Below, one piece after another: positions 1 to 6,405 of a stretch of DNA of 6,577 bases. Source of the stretch: Pseudomonadota bacterium (GTDB lineage Bacteria > Desulfobacterota > Anaeroferrophillalia > Anaeroferrophillales > Tharpellaceae). The stretch lies in contig WFRP01000208.1 in the NCBI GenBank assembly GCA_015486505.1, forward strand, positions 1 to 6,577. The letters are read 5' to 3'. Positions within the stretch are counted from its first letter, which is position 1, and each line of letters starts with the position of its first letter. A program made the translations under genes and the position numbers. The notes below the pieces were generated by a model. It was not told where the DNA came from. It ran no database searches and saw only the letters and a list, made by a program, of their open reading frames with translations.

Positions 1-950
1 GCTTCGGTTGAACCGTAACCTTCATAGAGTTTAACCCCGGGAATCAGTTTCATAATCGCTTCTTTGTGCTCTTTCCGGGCCGGGGCCGAAGAACAGAGCA
101 GTTTGACAATCGAAGAGAGATCAAAAGAGTCCAAAGTCTCCTGATCAAGACTGAAAATAAGATTATAGTGGGTCGGGATCAGCGACAGGAAGGTGATTTT
201 CTCCTGCTCGATAATCTTTAAAATCTTCTCCGGCCGGAAGGCCCGGGCCGGCTGAATAAAGTTGCCGCCGCCGAAATAGGTCGCGGCAAAGGAAAAGAAG
301 GTGGTGTTGACATGACAGAGCGGCATACAGGTCAAGATCATATCCCGGTAGCTGAAACAGAAATCAGCCCCGTTGATAAGATAGAAGGCGATATAGGACT
401 CGTGTGAACGAACCACGCCTTTCGGCCGACCGGTGGTTCCGGAGGTATAAAGCAATATCCAGGGATCGGCGGGCGCCACCGTAACTTCCGGCTCACTCTC
501 AGACGCTCCGGCCAGCAGTGCTTCATACTCATAAAACCCGGCCGCTGATTCACCGACAACCACGAAATCGTTAACAACTGTAAGTTTAGCCTTAATTTCA
601 TTAACCATCGGCACAAACTCATTGTCAACTATCATCACCTTGGCATCGGCGTTGTTGACGATATACTCAACCTCGGGTCCGACCAGACGGAAGTTAATCG
701 GATTGATCACCGCCCCCAATTTGGCACAGGCAAGATAAACTTCACAAATTTCAATTGAATTCTCCATAAAACAGGAGACTTTATCACCCTTAACCACCCC
801 GAGACCGATAAGCGCATTCGCCAGCCGGTTAACCCGGACGTTGGTCTGCGGGAAAGTAAAACGACGACTTGCGTCACAAAAAGCGATCCGTTGCGGAAAT
901 TTTACCGCATTAACCCGTAAAATCTCACCTAAATTAAGCCATAATGCCAT
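1..950 (-). CDS. AMP-forming acyl-CoA synthetase (ANL superfamily), C-terminus outside window
   Basis: The first 316 codons of an acyl-adenylate-forming CoA ligase, which activates a carboxylic acid with ATP to an acyl-AMP and then to the acyl-CoA thioester in the cytoplasm. The nucleotide-binding loop YTSGTTGRPKG lies at residues 168-178, a PLCHVNT segment at 210-216, and the YGSTE motif at 312-316, just before the window edge. The family usually has 500-550 residues, so about 200, including the small C-terminal domain with the catalytic lysine, are outside. The ATG at 948-950 is preceded by AAGAGG (958-963) at suitable spacing. It is the last visible member of a co-directional block, 140 bases after the ADP-forming synthetase. 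The 83-bp palindrome between them may reduce read-through. The substrate cannot be told from this part; short-, medium- or long-chain fatty acids, carnitine-like and aromatic acids are all possible. Confidence 0.93.
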   Translation of the reverse strand, partial: MALWLNLGEILRVNAVKFPQRIAFCDASRRFTFPQTNVRVNRLANALIGLGVVKGDKVSCFMENSIEICEVYLACAKLGAVINPINFRLVGPEVEYIVNNADAKVMIVDNEFVPMVNEIKAKLTVVNDFVVVGESAAGFYEYEALLAGASESEPEVTVAPADPWILLYTSGTTGRPKGVVRSHESYIAFYLINGADFCFSYRDMILTCMPLCHVNTTFFSFAATYFGGGNFIQPARAFRPEKILKIIEQEKITFLSLIPTHYNLIFSLDQETLDSFDLSSIVKLLCSSAPARKEHKEAIMKLIPGVKLYEGYGSTE

Positions 951-1000
951 CTCAATTCCTCTTAATCTATAATAAAAAAGTCAAAATACTCGATGACTAA

Positions 1001-1083
1001 GTAAAAAGCTTCATATGCACCCCAAGGGCACTTCCTCGCTTCGCTCACGGCGAAGGGAACTTAAGCAGATGAAGAGTTTTTAC
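1001..1083. repeat. 83-bp near-perfect palindrome, terminator-like or small mobile element
   Basis: The outer arms 1001-1018 and 1065-1083 are complementary over about 18 bases, with one mismatch and a one-base bulge (GTAAAAA, CTTCAT and TGC blocks in each arm). Inside lies a second stem, CTTCGC / GCGAAG with loop TCACG (1039-1055), extended by ACTTCC / GGAACT, and a small CCC-AA-GGG hairpin. Read on the minus strand, the stem ends in CTTTTTAC, so it could act as a terminator after the ADP-forming synthetase gene (stop at 1091-1093). The symmetric A/T ends would let it work in both directions. The size and internal symmetry also fit a REP- or MITE-like interspersed palindrome. No other copy is in this window, so the two readings cannot be separated here. 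Confidence 0.7.
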
Positions 1084-1090
1084 GACGCCA

Positions 1091-3178
1091 TCATATTTTC
1101 AGTTTGATTCTAACATCCACCAAACCCGGCTCCCGGCCTTCAGGGTAGGAGAAGATCGGATTCAAATCCATCTCCTCAATCTCGTCATGGTTGCGCAACA
1201 GCATCGATATCCGACTTACAACCTCTTTTAATTTCTCAATATCACCCCCGGCCCGGCCCCGAATTCCTTCCAGAATCGGAAAACCCTTTATCCCGTGGAT
1301 CATCTCATCAATATCGTCAGCCGCAAGCGGGTTGAGACGGAAAACGACATCTTTCATCACCTCAACAAAGATACCGCCGAGACCGAAAGCGACAACATGG
1401 CCTAAGCCCTCGGTTTCACGATTGGCACCAACCATCACTTCAATCCCGGGATCAAGAAATTTCTGAATAAAACAACTGGCGCCGGGGAAATTCTGCCCCA
1501 TTTTTTCACAGGCGGCCGTCAACTCGGCATCATCTTTGATATTAAGGGCGACGCCGCCGGCATCAGATTTATGCACCACATCCTCGGATTCAACTTTGAT
1601 GGTTACCGGATAACCGATCTCGGCTGCTGCCGCCAGCGCCCCGGCACAATCACTGATCTCACCGTAAGCCGGTACCGGCAGGCCGTAGGCCGCCAGCAGG
1701 CTGAACGCGTCGGCCTGGGCCATAAAAGCCCGACCTGAAGCTTTGGTTTTTTCAATCAACTGGTTTGCCGCTGCCGTATCAACTCCGTTATAAGAGACCG
1801 GAGAACTCTCCTGCCGCCGCTGCAGAGCGCCGTAACGGGCGATGGCAGCCGCCACTTTACCGGCCATTTCCGGCATATCGAAGGTCGGGATACCGCCCAC
1901 ATTGAAAATCTGCAAAGTCTTTTGCCAACCCTTTTTTTCGGTCATAACACAGGCGACCATCGGCTTGGCCGCATCTTTGGCCACCTCGGTCAGGGCCCGG
2001 GCCACGCCTTCGGTATCGACAAAGAACGGAGTAATGAAATTGACAAAAACAATATCAACTCCGGGGTCGCTCATCAGGGTTGCGGCCGCGAGTTTATAGT
2101 GTTCCGGCGTCGCCGTCGCTAAAACATCAATCGGATTGGCGAGCGAAGCTTCGGGATAGAGATTACCCTGAAGGCTGTCCCGGCTCGCCTGACTGATCTC
2201 GGAAAGATCACAGCCGCGCTCGGTAAGTTCATCGGTAACAATAATTCCGGGACCACCGGTATTAGTGATAATCCCGACCCGGTTGCCTTCGGCCACCGGC
2301 AGTTGGGCCAGAGCCCGCGCCGCCTGGCAGAGTTCCTCTTCATCGGTAAACGTGAGAATACCGCATTTCTCAAGCAGCAGGTTGGTGGTCGTATCGACCG
2401 CCATCATGCCGCCGGTATGGGAGGATACCGCTTTCGCCCCGAGTTTGGTGCGCCCGGTTTTCATTGCCAGAATTGGTTTCCGTTTGGTGATCTCTTTAGC
2501 AACCCTGGCGAATCCGGCCGGATCCTGCAGGGTTTCAATATGGAGTAAAATAACCCTGGTGCCGGGATCATTGCCCCAATATTCGAGGATTTCGGTCGCA
2601 TTGATATCGGCCTGATTACCGTAGGACGCATACATCCGGAAGCCGAGCCCAAGTTCATAAAGACGGTTATTGATAACCTCACCAACCCCGCCCGACTGCG
2701 CCATAACCGAGATTGCGCCTTCAATCATGCTGGTAAAAGTAAAGTTGCAGTAGGCCCGGACTTCAGGATCGGAGTTCATAACCCCCTGACAGTTGGGGCC
2801 GAACACCCGAACCCCGTATTTTTTGGCAACCGCCAGCATCTCTTCCTGGAGTTTGACACCCTCCTCTCCGATTTCACCGAAACCGGCAGTATTGACGATG
2901 ACAACCTTGATCCCTTTTTTACCGCACTTTTCAATCTCACCGGGGACCCGGGTATTTTTAACGATGATGTGGGCCAGATCCACTTCCAGCGGCACATCGA
3001 GAATATCTTTATAGGCGATAAAATTCTTGATGTAGGGAGCTTTCGGGTTGATCGGAAAGATCGGCCCTTTAAAACCGCTGTCAACCAGATTCTCGACAAT
3101 CCGGTAGCCGATGGTTAAACGTCGATTTGAAGCGCCGATTACCGCTACAGCCCGGGGACGAAAAAGTGCATCTAACAT
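1091..3178 (-). CDS. Fused alpha-beta ADP-forming acyl-CoA synthetase (acetate--CoA ligase, NDP-forming, family)
   Basis: A complete 695-residue protein with the order CoA-binding Rossmann domain (about 1-130, VAVIGAS at 11-17, GPNCQGV at 127-133), two succinyl-CoA-ligase-like domains (about 145-450), and a C-terminal ATP-grasp domain (about 485-695). This is the one-chain form of the ADP-forming acyl-CoA synthetases, which interconvert acyl-CoA + ADP + Pi with acid + CoA + ATP. The expected phosphoryl-carrying histidines are visible: His254 in SHTGG and His536 in HKSDAGGV. The ATP-grasp end has the usual EEMDLNPIF motif (668-676). The ATG at 3176-3178 follows AAGAAGG (3186-3192) with 8 bases between. 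In an anaerobe such enzymes mainly make ATP at the end of acid-forming pathways. Here it may release the product of the dehydratase/reductase encoded upstream, which is inference. The acyl group is unknown; acetate is only the family default. Confidence 0.95.
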   Translation of the reverse strand: MLDALFRPRAVAVIGASNRRLTIGYRIVENLVDSGFKGPIFPINPKAPYIKNFIAYKDILDVPLEVDLAHIIVKNTRVPGEIEKCGKKGIKVVIVNTAGFGEIGEEGVKLQEEMLAVAKKYGVRVFGPNCQGVMNSDPEVRAYCNFTFTSMIEGAISVMAQSGGVGEVINNRLYELGLGFRMYASYGNQADINATEILEYWGNDPGTRVILLHIETLQDPAGFARVAKEITKRKPILAMKTGRTKLGAKAVSSHTGGMMAVDTTTNLLLEKCGILTFTDEEELCQAARALAQLPVAEGNRVGIITNTGGPGIIVTDELTERGCDLSEISQASRDSLQGNLYPEASLANPIDVLATATPEHYKLAAATLMSDPGVDIVFVNFITPFFVDTEGVARALTEVAKDAAKPMVACVMTEKKGWQKTLQIFNVGGIPTFDMPEMAGKVAAAIARYGALQRRQESSPVSYNGVDTAAANQLIEKTKASGRAFMAQADAFSLLAAYGLPVPAYGEISDCAGALAAAAEIGYPVTIKVESEDVVHKSDAGGVALNIKDDAELTAACEKMGQNFPGASCFIQKFLDPGIEVMVGANRETEGLGHVVAFGLGGIFVEVMKDVVFRLNPLAADDIDEMIHGIKGFPILEGIRGRAGGDIEKLKEVVSRISMLLRNHDEIEEMDLNPIFSYPEGREPGLVDVRIKLKI

Positions 3179-3198
3179 AATATTACCTTCTTTAGTTT

Positions 3199-3226
3199 AT
3201 CGTACAGTTTATATGAATAAAATCAA
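3199..3226 (-). promoter_or_regulatory. Weak candidate sigma-70-type promoter before the ADP-forming synthetase
   Basis: On the minus strand TTGATT (3221-3226) and TACGAT (3199-3204) are separated by 16 bases. The -10 box matches the consensus at four of six positions. Transcription would start just ahead of the AAGAAGG ribosome-binding site, giving a very short leader. The alternative is that the gene is read through from the sigma-54 promoter at 5496-5512. This is a low-confidence call made on hexamer matches in an AT-rich stretch. Confidence 0.25.
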
Positions 3227-3227
3227 T

Positions 3228-3354
3228 CTAATGCGGGAACAAACTCCCGCAACCCAAAAGAAAGTTACCGGCCCGCAAATAAGTACTCTTATCAGAACAT
3301 TTTCTGATTATTAATCTTGTTTTTTGGTGCAGAAAAAAACCTGTATGGTACTAA
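3228..3354 (+). repeat. Structured interspersed repeat, copy A
   Basis: This 127-base copy starts CTAATGCGGG and ends GGTACTAA, and shares long blocks with the copies at 5567-5702 and 6406-6531. It opens with a 7-bp hairpin, TGCGGGA / TCCCGCA, around a 6-base loop. Next come a variable 12-base segment, the invariant block GGCCCGCAAATAAGTACTCT, an ATCAGAA / TTCTGAT hairpin, and a TTTTCTG arm that can pair with CAGAAAA about 24 bases downstream. It occupies most of the 198-base gap between the activator gene (ending at 3377) and the ADP-forming synthetase (starting at 3178). It may therefore affect expression between them as a folded element in the transcript. No coding potential is seen in it. 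Confidence 0.9.
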
Positions 3355-3376
3355 ATCCAATTTTATCTTACACCGG

Positions 3377-4171
3377 TTACACAGGATCAACTGATAACTC
3401 TCCGGCAATCAGGGCGGCGCCCAGGGCTCCGATAACCTGGGGATGCGGCGGGACTCCAACTTCACAACCCAGAGCCTCGCCCAGCATCACCCTGACAATC
3501 GGATTGTGAGCAACCACACCGCCGGTCATCACCACTTTGCCGTCTAAAGCATCCATCTCGGAAACCCGTTTGACGACCGAGCGGAAAACCCCTTTGATAA
3601 TCCCGCCGATCGGAGTCCCGCGCCGGGCCATGCCTAAAATCTCGGTACAACTGAAAACCGTGCAGAAAGATCCAATTGCCACCTCGGTCGCGGAGGCTTC
3701 AGCCATGCCGTTCAAATCTTCAAGTTTAAGATCGAGACGGTAGGCAATCTCTTCGATAAAGGCGCCGGTACCGGCGGCGCATTTCCGGTTCATGGTAAAA
3801 TTCAAACGCTCACCCTGCGCCCCAAGATGAATAATTTTGTTGTCCTGGCCGCCGATATCAACCACAGTTACCGGCTCCGGAAAGTAGTGGTGCACCCCTT
3901 TGGCATGGCAGAGAATTTCGGTCCGCTGAAAATCGGCAAACTCAACATTACGGCGGCCGTAGCCGGTTGAAGTCACGGCGGCAACCCGGTCACGTTTGCT
4001 CCCGGCAGATTCCAGAGCCTCAGCCAGAACTGACTCGGAAACCGCGGCAAAATCATAACCGCTGCGCTGAATCGCCTGGGCGATTATCACGCCTTCGGCA
4101 TCAATAATCACGGCTTTCGCCGTGGTTGAACCGATATCGATGCCGACAAACAGAGGTTTCATCTCAACCAT
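3377..4171 (-). CDS. ATP-dependent activator/reductase of the BcrA/BadF/HgdC family (2-hydroxyacyl-CoA dehydratase activase, DCCP reductase-like)
   Basis: A 264-residue ASKHA-fold ATPase that, as a homodimer with one bridging [4Fe-4S] cluster, transfers electrons to its partner at the cost of ATP. The phosphate-1 motif GIDIGSTTAKAV lies at 10-21, phosphate-2 VVDIGGQDNK at 103-112, and the adenosine motif VMTGGVVAHNP at 214-224. The cluster cysteines should be Cys131 (RKCAAGTG) and Cys170 (FCTVF). Their spacing of 39 equals that of Cys127 and Cys166 in Acidaminococcus HgdC. Cys175 stands where HgdC proteins usually have a non-cysteine residue and is unusual. The start overlaps the stop of the dehydratase-like gene by 8 bases, implying translational coupling. 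An ATG three codons further in (4160-4162), directly after that stop, gives MKPLFVGIDIG and is equally good. Neither has a clear ribosome-binding site. About 200 bases with repeat A separate it from the next gene. Confidence 0.95.
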   Translation of the reverse strand: MVEMKPLFVGIDIGSTTAKAVIIDAEGVIIAQAIQRSGYDFAAVSESVLAEALESAGSKRDRVAAVTSTGYGRRNVEFADFQRTEILCHAKGVHHYFPEPVTVVDIGGQDNKIIHLGAQGERLNFTMNRKCAAGTGAFIEEIAYRLDLKLEDLNGMAEASATEVAIGSFCTVFSCTEILGMARRGTPIGGIIKGVFRSVVKRVSEMDALDGKVVMTGGVVAHNPIVRVMLGEALGCEVGVPPHPQVIGALGAALIAGELSVDPV

Positions 4172-5390
4172 CTAACTGTTCAATGAAAGCTTCAATTTTG
4201 GTGATCGCCTGCTCTTCCGAATAGCAGCGCAGATCGTTCAAGTCGCCGTCAATCGTGATAAACGGAATCCCGGTCTCCTTACTGAAACGCTGCGGCAGAC
4301 CGTAGCGGCAGTTGGAGTTATTGGGACAGGTTTTGGCATCATGGAAGATAATCCCGTCAAAATCAAAAATATCGAGCATCCGCCGGTAGTAATCTTCCTT
4401 AAAATCATCATCGCGAACGATAAAAAGTTCGGTGTAGGCCCGAGCCATTGAGTTCCAGGGATCATCCGGGTCCAAAGCCGTAAAAATCCAGCTGTTACAA
4501 TAAGTTGAAGCAACGAGACAGGTCTGCAGACCAAGAAAAAGTTGCGCGTTTTCCCGCAGTTTACCCCAGATCGGCATCCCTTCCCAGTAAATCCGATGAC
4601 GCTCACCGGCAACCGCGGCCACGCCCTGAGCAACCCAGCCCCGCAGCTCTTTCAGCAGAGTCTCATAATAGTCAACCGCAACCTGAGTCCCGCGCAGGCA
4701 GACGGCCGGACCCATATGAATGGTACCGTCAAAAAAGGTCAGCGGCGACGGTTTGTTGGCAGCAATCTCAAGCACATCTTTCCAGAGATCGGAGCATTTC
4801 CGCGAGAGCCGCACCGTATCTTTCAGCAGATCCTCATCCATTTTGCTGCCGGTGGCCGCGGTGATGTCAGCAGCCAGTTTCCGCATCTGCGCGGCAATAC
4901 TGTCGACATGATCTTTGGTCACGGCTCCGACATTGACGAAGCTCTCAATTCCGAAACAGGGCACTTTCCATTCGCGAGCATACCACTCAAACCAGTCTTT
5001 TACGTCGCGGCACTGGTTGGTGTTGTAAACCAGTACATCCGGTTTCGGAATCGATTCAATCCCGTCGTAAATTTTGCTGAGCGGTGTAAAACCTTTAAGG
5101 TAAGCCCCGATGTCGGAAGTCAGATAAGAGCAGATCTCCGGCGAATAACCGATCGCGTTGGCAGCCGGGATACAATCATTGGCCGCCCGTGAAGCGCCTA
5201 AAATGGCGGCATGATTTTCGGGAAAATAGACGACAAAACCCAGCGCCCGCAGAAGTTCGGCCGGACCGACGCTGGTACACCAGGCAACCTTGGGATTACC
5301 CGATTTGACGGCCGCATCAATCTCATAGAAATGATCCGCCATCACCTTTTTCATAAGTTTTGCCGTTTCCAGTTTTTTAATCTCAGCCAT
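4164..5390 (-). CDS. Double-cubane cluster / 2-hydroxyacyl-CoA dehydratase-like subunit (BcrC/BadD/HgdB family)
   Basis: A 408-residue iron-sulfur protein of the family holding HgdB, the benzoyl-CoA reductase BcrB/BcrC subunits and the double-cubane cluster proteins (DCCP). It should accept low-potential electrons from the activator encoded next to it and reduce or dehydrate a substrate. It has twelve cysteines; conserved-looking settings are WCTSVGPAEL (Cys38), PEICSYLTSD (Cys87), NTNQCRD (Cys127), VPCFGIE (Cys145) and DAKTCPNNSNCRYG (Cys355, Cys361), and it ends with the family's DLNDLRCYSEEQ. Only one such subunit is present. This favours a homodimeric DCCP-type enzyme over the heterodimeric dehydratases or benzoyl-CoA reductase, although a second subunit could be encoded elsewhere. 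The start is the ATG at 5388-5390, with GGAGG five bases upstream. A TTG at 5400-5402 would add four residues but contains that ribosome-binding site. Expression is probably from the sigma-54 promoter at 5496-5512. The true substrate is unknown. Confidence 0.92.
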   Translation of the reverse strand: MAEIKKLETAKLMKKVMADHFYEIDAAVKSGNPKVAWCTSVGPAELLRALGFVVYFPENHAAILGASRAANDCIPAANAIGYSPEICSYLTSDIGAYLKGFTPLSKIYDGIESIPKPDVLVYNTNQCRDVKDWFEWYAREWKVPCFGIESFVNVGAVTKDHVDSIAAQMRKLAADITAATGSKMDEDLLKDTVRLSRKCSDLWKDVLEIAANKPSPLTFFDGTIHMGPAVCLRGTQVAVDYYETLLKELRGWVAQGVAAVAGERHRIYWEGMPIWGKLRENAQLFLGLQTCLVASTYCNSWIFTALDPDDPWNSMARAYTELFIVRDDDFKEDYYRRMLDIFDFDGIIFHDAKTCPNNSNCRYGLPQRFSKETGIPFITIDGDLNDLRCYSEEQAITKIEAFIEQLDG

Positions 5391-5395
5391 CCATG

Positions 5396-5400
5396 CCTCC
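5396..5400 (-). promoter_or_regulatory. Ribosome-binding site deciding the dehydratase-like start
   Basis: GGAGG on the minus strand, five bases before the ATG at 5388-5390. It overlaps the alternative TTG start at 5400-5402, so the longer reading can be set aside. Another ATG at 5392-5394 lies one base from the site, which is too close, and is in another frame. Confidence 0.85.
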
Positions 5401-5495
5401 AAACCTTTAAAAAATCATAAAAATCATATTTTTCAGTCTGATATTGCGCATACCCGCGTCTGCTGCGGATTCAGTTGCAGATTATGTTGCATTTG

Positions 5496-5512
5496 AGCAA
5501 CTTGTATGCCAA
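5496..5512 (-). promoter_or_regulatory. Sigma-54 (-24/-12) promoter for the dehydratase/activator operon
   Basis: The minus strand reads TTGGCATACAAGTTGCT, against the consensus TTGGCACR-N4-TTGCW, with one mismatch. The invariant GG (5509-5510) and GC (5497-5498) are exactly ten bases apart, as required. Transcription would start near 5485, giving a leader of about 95 bases before the ATG at 5390. Sigma-54 promoters need an enhancer-binding activator, whose site would be expected upstream, toward or inside repeat copy B. The -12 element overlaps an inverted repeat, GTTGC-ATTTGA-GCAAC (5486-5501). The leader also holds an AT-rich direct repeat (ATGATTTTT twice, about 5406-5430). Confidence 0.7.
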
Positions 5513-5566
5513 CCACAGTTTTGACGCCGGCAAAGCACCACCGGGCGATTCAGGGGCACAGTAAAC

Positions 5567-5702
5567 CTAATGCGGGAACAAACCCGCAACCCAATCGAGC
5601 CTTTTCGGCCCGCAAATAAGTACTCTTATCAGAACATTTTCTTGTTTTTACAGTTGAAAAAAGCTGTCGAAAAAAACAAGAAAATAACCTGTAAGGTACT
5701 AA
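5567..5702 (+). repeat. Structured interspersed repeat, copy B (divergent stem)
   Basis: This 136-base copy has the same CTAATGCGGG start and GGTACTAA end as copy A. It has the 6-bp hairpin TGCGGG / CCCGCA, a CGAGCC / GGCCCG stem with one mismatch, and the invariant block GCAAATAAGTACTCTTATCA. After AGAACATTTTCT its sequence departs from A and C, yet it forms a longer hairpin: TTTTCTTGTTTTT (5637-5649) pairs perfectly with 5672-5684, with an inner ACAG / CTGT stem (5650-5653, 5664-5667). The shared AAAATAACCTGTAAGG then resumes. It lies about 55 bases upstream of the -24 box of the sigma-54 promoter, and before the sensor fragment on the other strand. Confidence 0.9.
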
Positions 5703-5760
5703 CCAACCCCTGAGATTGTCCGTTAAAAATTAAATCCCCGGTATAAAATTTAACCTCTTT

Positions 5761-5895
5761 ATGGTTAATAAACCTGACAACCCGACTGAGAAGATCCTTG
5801 TAAAAGAAATCAAATTACGTTATGGCCTCAACCAGATCATCGATTATGAAGATATTGTAAGACCCAACTCCAAACAGGATACATTTTGCCGATAA
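5761..5895 (+). CDS. Possible small protein of 44 residues, unrecognised
   Basis: An open frame from the ATG at 5761 to TAA at 5893-5895, too short for usual gene calls. The product is charged and mostly polar, with an EKILVKEIKLRYG stretch (10-22), an IIDYEDIV segment (26-33), and no membrane segment or signal peptide. Its end overlaps the TTG start of the sensor gene by 10 bases, as coupled genes often do. Against it, no ribosome-binding site is visible. The start codon lies in the loop of a perfect inverted repeat, TTAACC / GGTTAA (5750-5755, 5763-5768), which could hide it or be an operator. It might instead be leader sequence of the sensor gene. A TATAAA at 5742-5747 could serve as a -10 box, but no good -35 box is at the right distance. 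Confidence 0.3.
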   Translation: MVNKPDNPTEKILVKEIKLRYGLNQIIDYEDIVRPNSKQDTFCR

Positions 5896-6405
5896 CCAGG
5901 TTTAAAAATCTAGGCATCAAAGCCAAATTGATTGCGATTTTTGTCGTCATAAAACTGATACCACCGGCGATAATTCTCTATGTTGCGGTTGCCGGGGTTT
6001 ATTCTTTGGAAAAGACCATCAGTTCTGAAACCAATGATGCTCTGGAAAAGAGCGTTGCCGTAGTCGATGTTACAGCAAAAATTGCGATCAAAGACAGTAT
6101 CGAAGCACTCGATAAAAAATCTCAGGAGTCGTTAGAAATTATGACCCGGGATGTCGCCGAAAATGTTGCGGATTTTTTATAGCAAAGGGACCGGGATCTT
6201 CTTTTTCTGGCCAATATCGATAATCTTTCTAACGATATCTTTGAAAGTTTTTACAAGAACAAGGTTAAAAGCGTTATCGTAGCACCAGAATTTTATTAAG
6301 ACAAGAAACGCGCCGAGTGGCTGCCGACGGCTGAAATCAAACCGCCCGAAGTTAAAATGAAAGCCGCGCGCCGGGAAGATGTGCGCTATTTCGACTACAA
6401 TCCAC
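5886..6405 (+). pseudogene. Truncated membrane sensor gene (Cache/HAMP-type N-terminus) with two in-frame stops
   Basis: The reading begins at TTG 5886, with AGGA at 5876-5879, and gives FKNLGIKAKLIAIF followed by a transmembrane segment (about residues 15-38). A polar, helix-rich, presumably periplasmic region comes next (ALEKSVAVVDVTAKIAIKDSIE), as in receptors that join a Cache ligand-binding domain to HAMP and a signalling output. TAG at 6180-6182 ends it after 98 codons. The same frame then continues with protein-like sequence (QRDRDLLFLANIDNLSNDIF), meets TAA at 6297-6299, and continues again (AEWLPTAEIKPPEV) to YFDYNPP, where repeat copy C begins. The rest of the sensing domain, the second membrane segment and the output domain are missing. 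Two stops plus the truncation make it a decaying remnant. A short 98-residue product could still be made. The TTG start is chosen because no ATG lies upstream in frame. Confidence 0.8.

Noticed and set aside
4542..5192. Plus-strand open frame of 216 codons opposite the dehydratase-like gene
   Set aside because: It lies wholly antisense to a well-supported gene, its translation has no recognisable motif, and it has the look of a reverse-strand shadow of GC-biased codons.
3377..5390. Complete benzoyl-CoA reductase or 2-hydroxyglutaryl-CoA dehydratase operon
   Set aside because: Those enzymes need two different large subunits (and for the former usually two different activator-type subunits plus ferredoxin); only one of each is present.
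5391..5402. TTG start at 5402 for the dehydratase-like protein
   Set aside because: It would place the GGAGG ribosome-binding site inside the coding region; the ATG at 5390 is correctly spaced from it.
5637..5684. Rho-independent terminator in repeat copy B
   Set aside because: The stem is almost entirely A/T, and no gene on either strand ends just before it; it fits better as part of the repeat's conserved fold.
3228..5702. Composite transposon or insertion sequence carrying the redox genes
   Set aside because: No transposase ORF or fragment is present, and the copies are far too short to be insertion sequences; only a non-autonomous element is possible.
6180..6182. TAG read as pyrrolysine, making the sensor gene intact
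   Set aside because: Some anaerobic deltaproteobacteria use pyrrolysine, but a TAA follows 38 codons later in the same frame and the gene is cut off by the repeat, so decay is the simpler reading.
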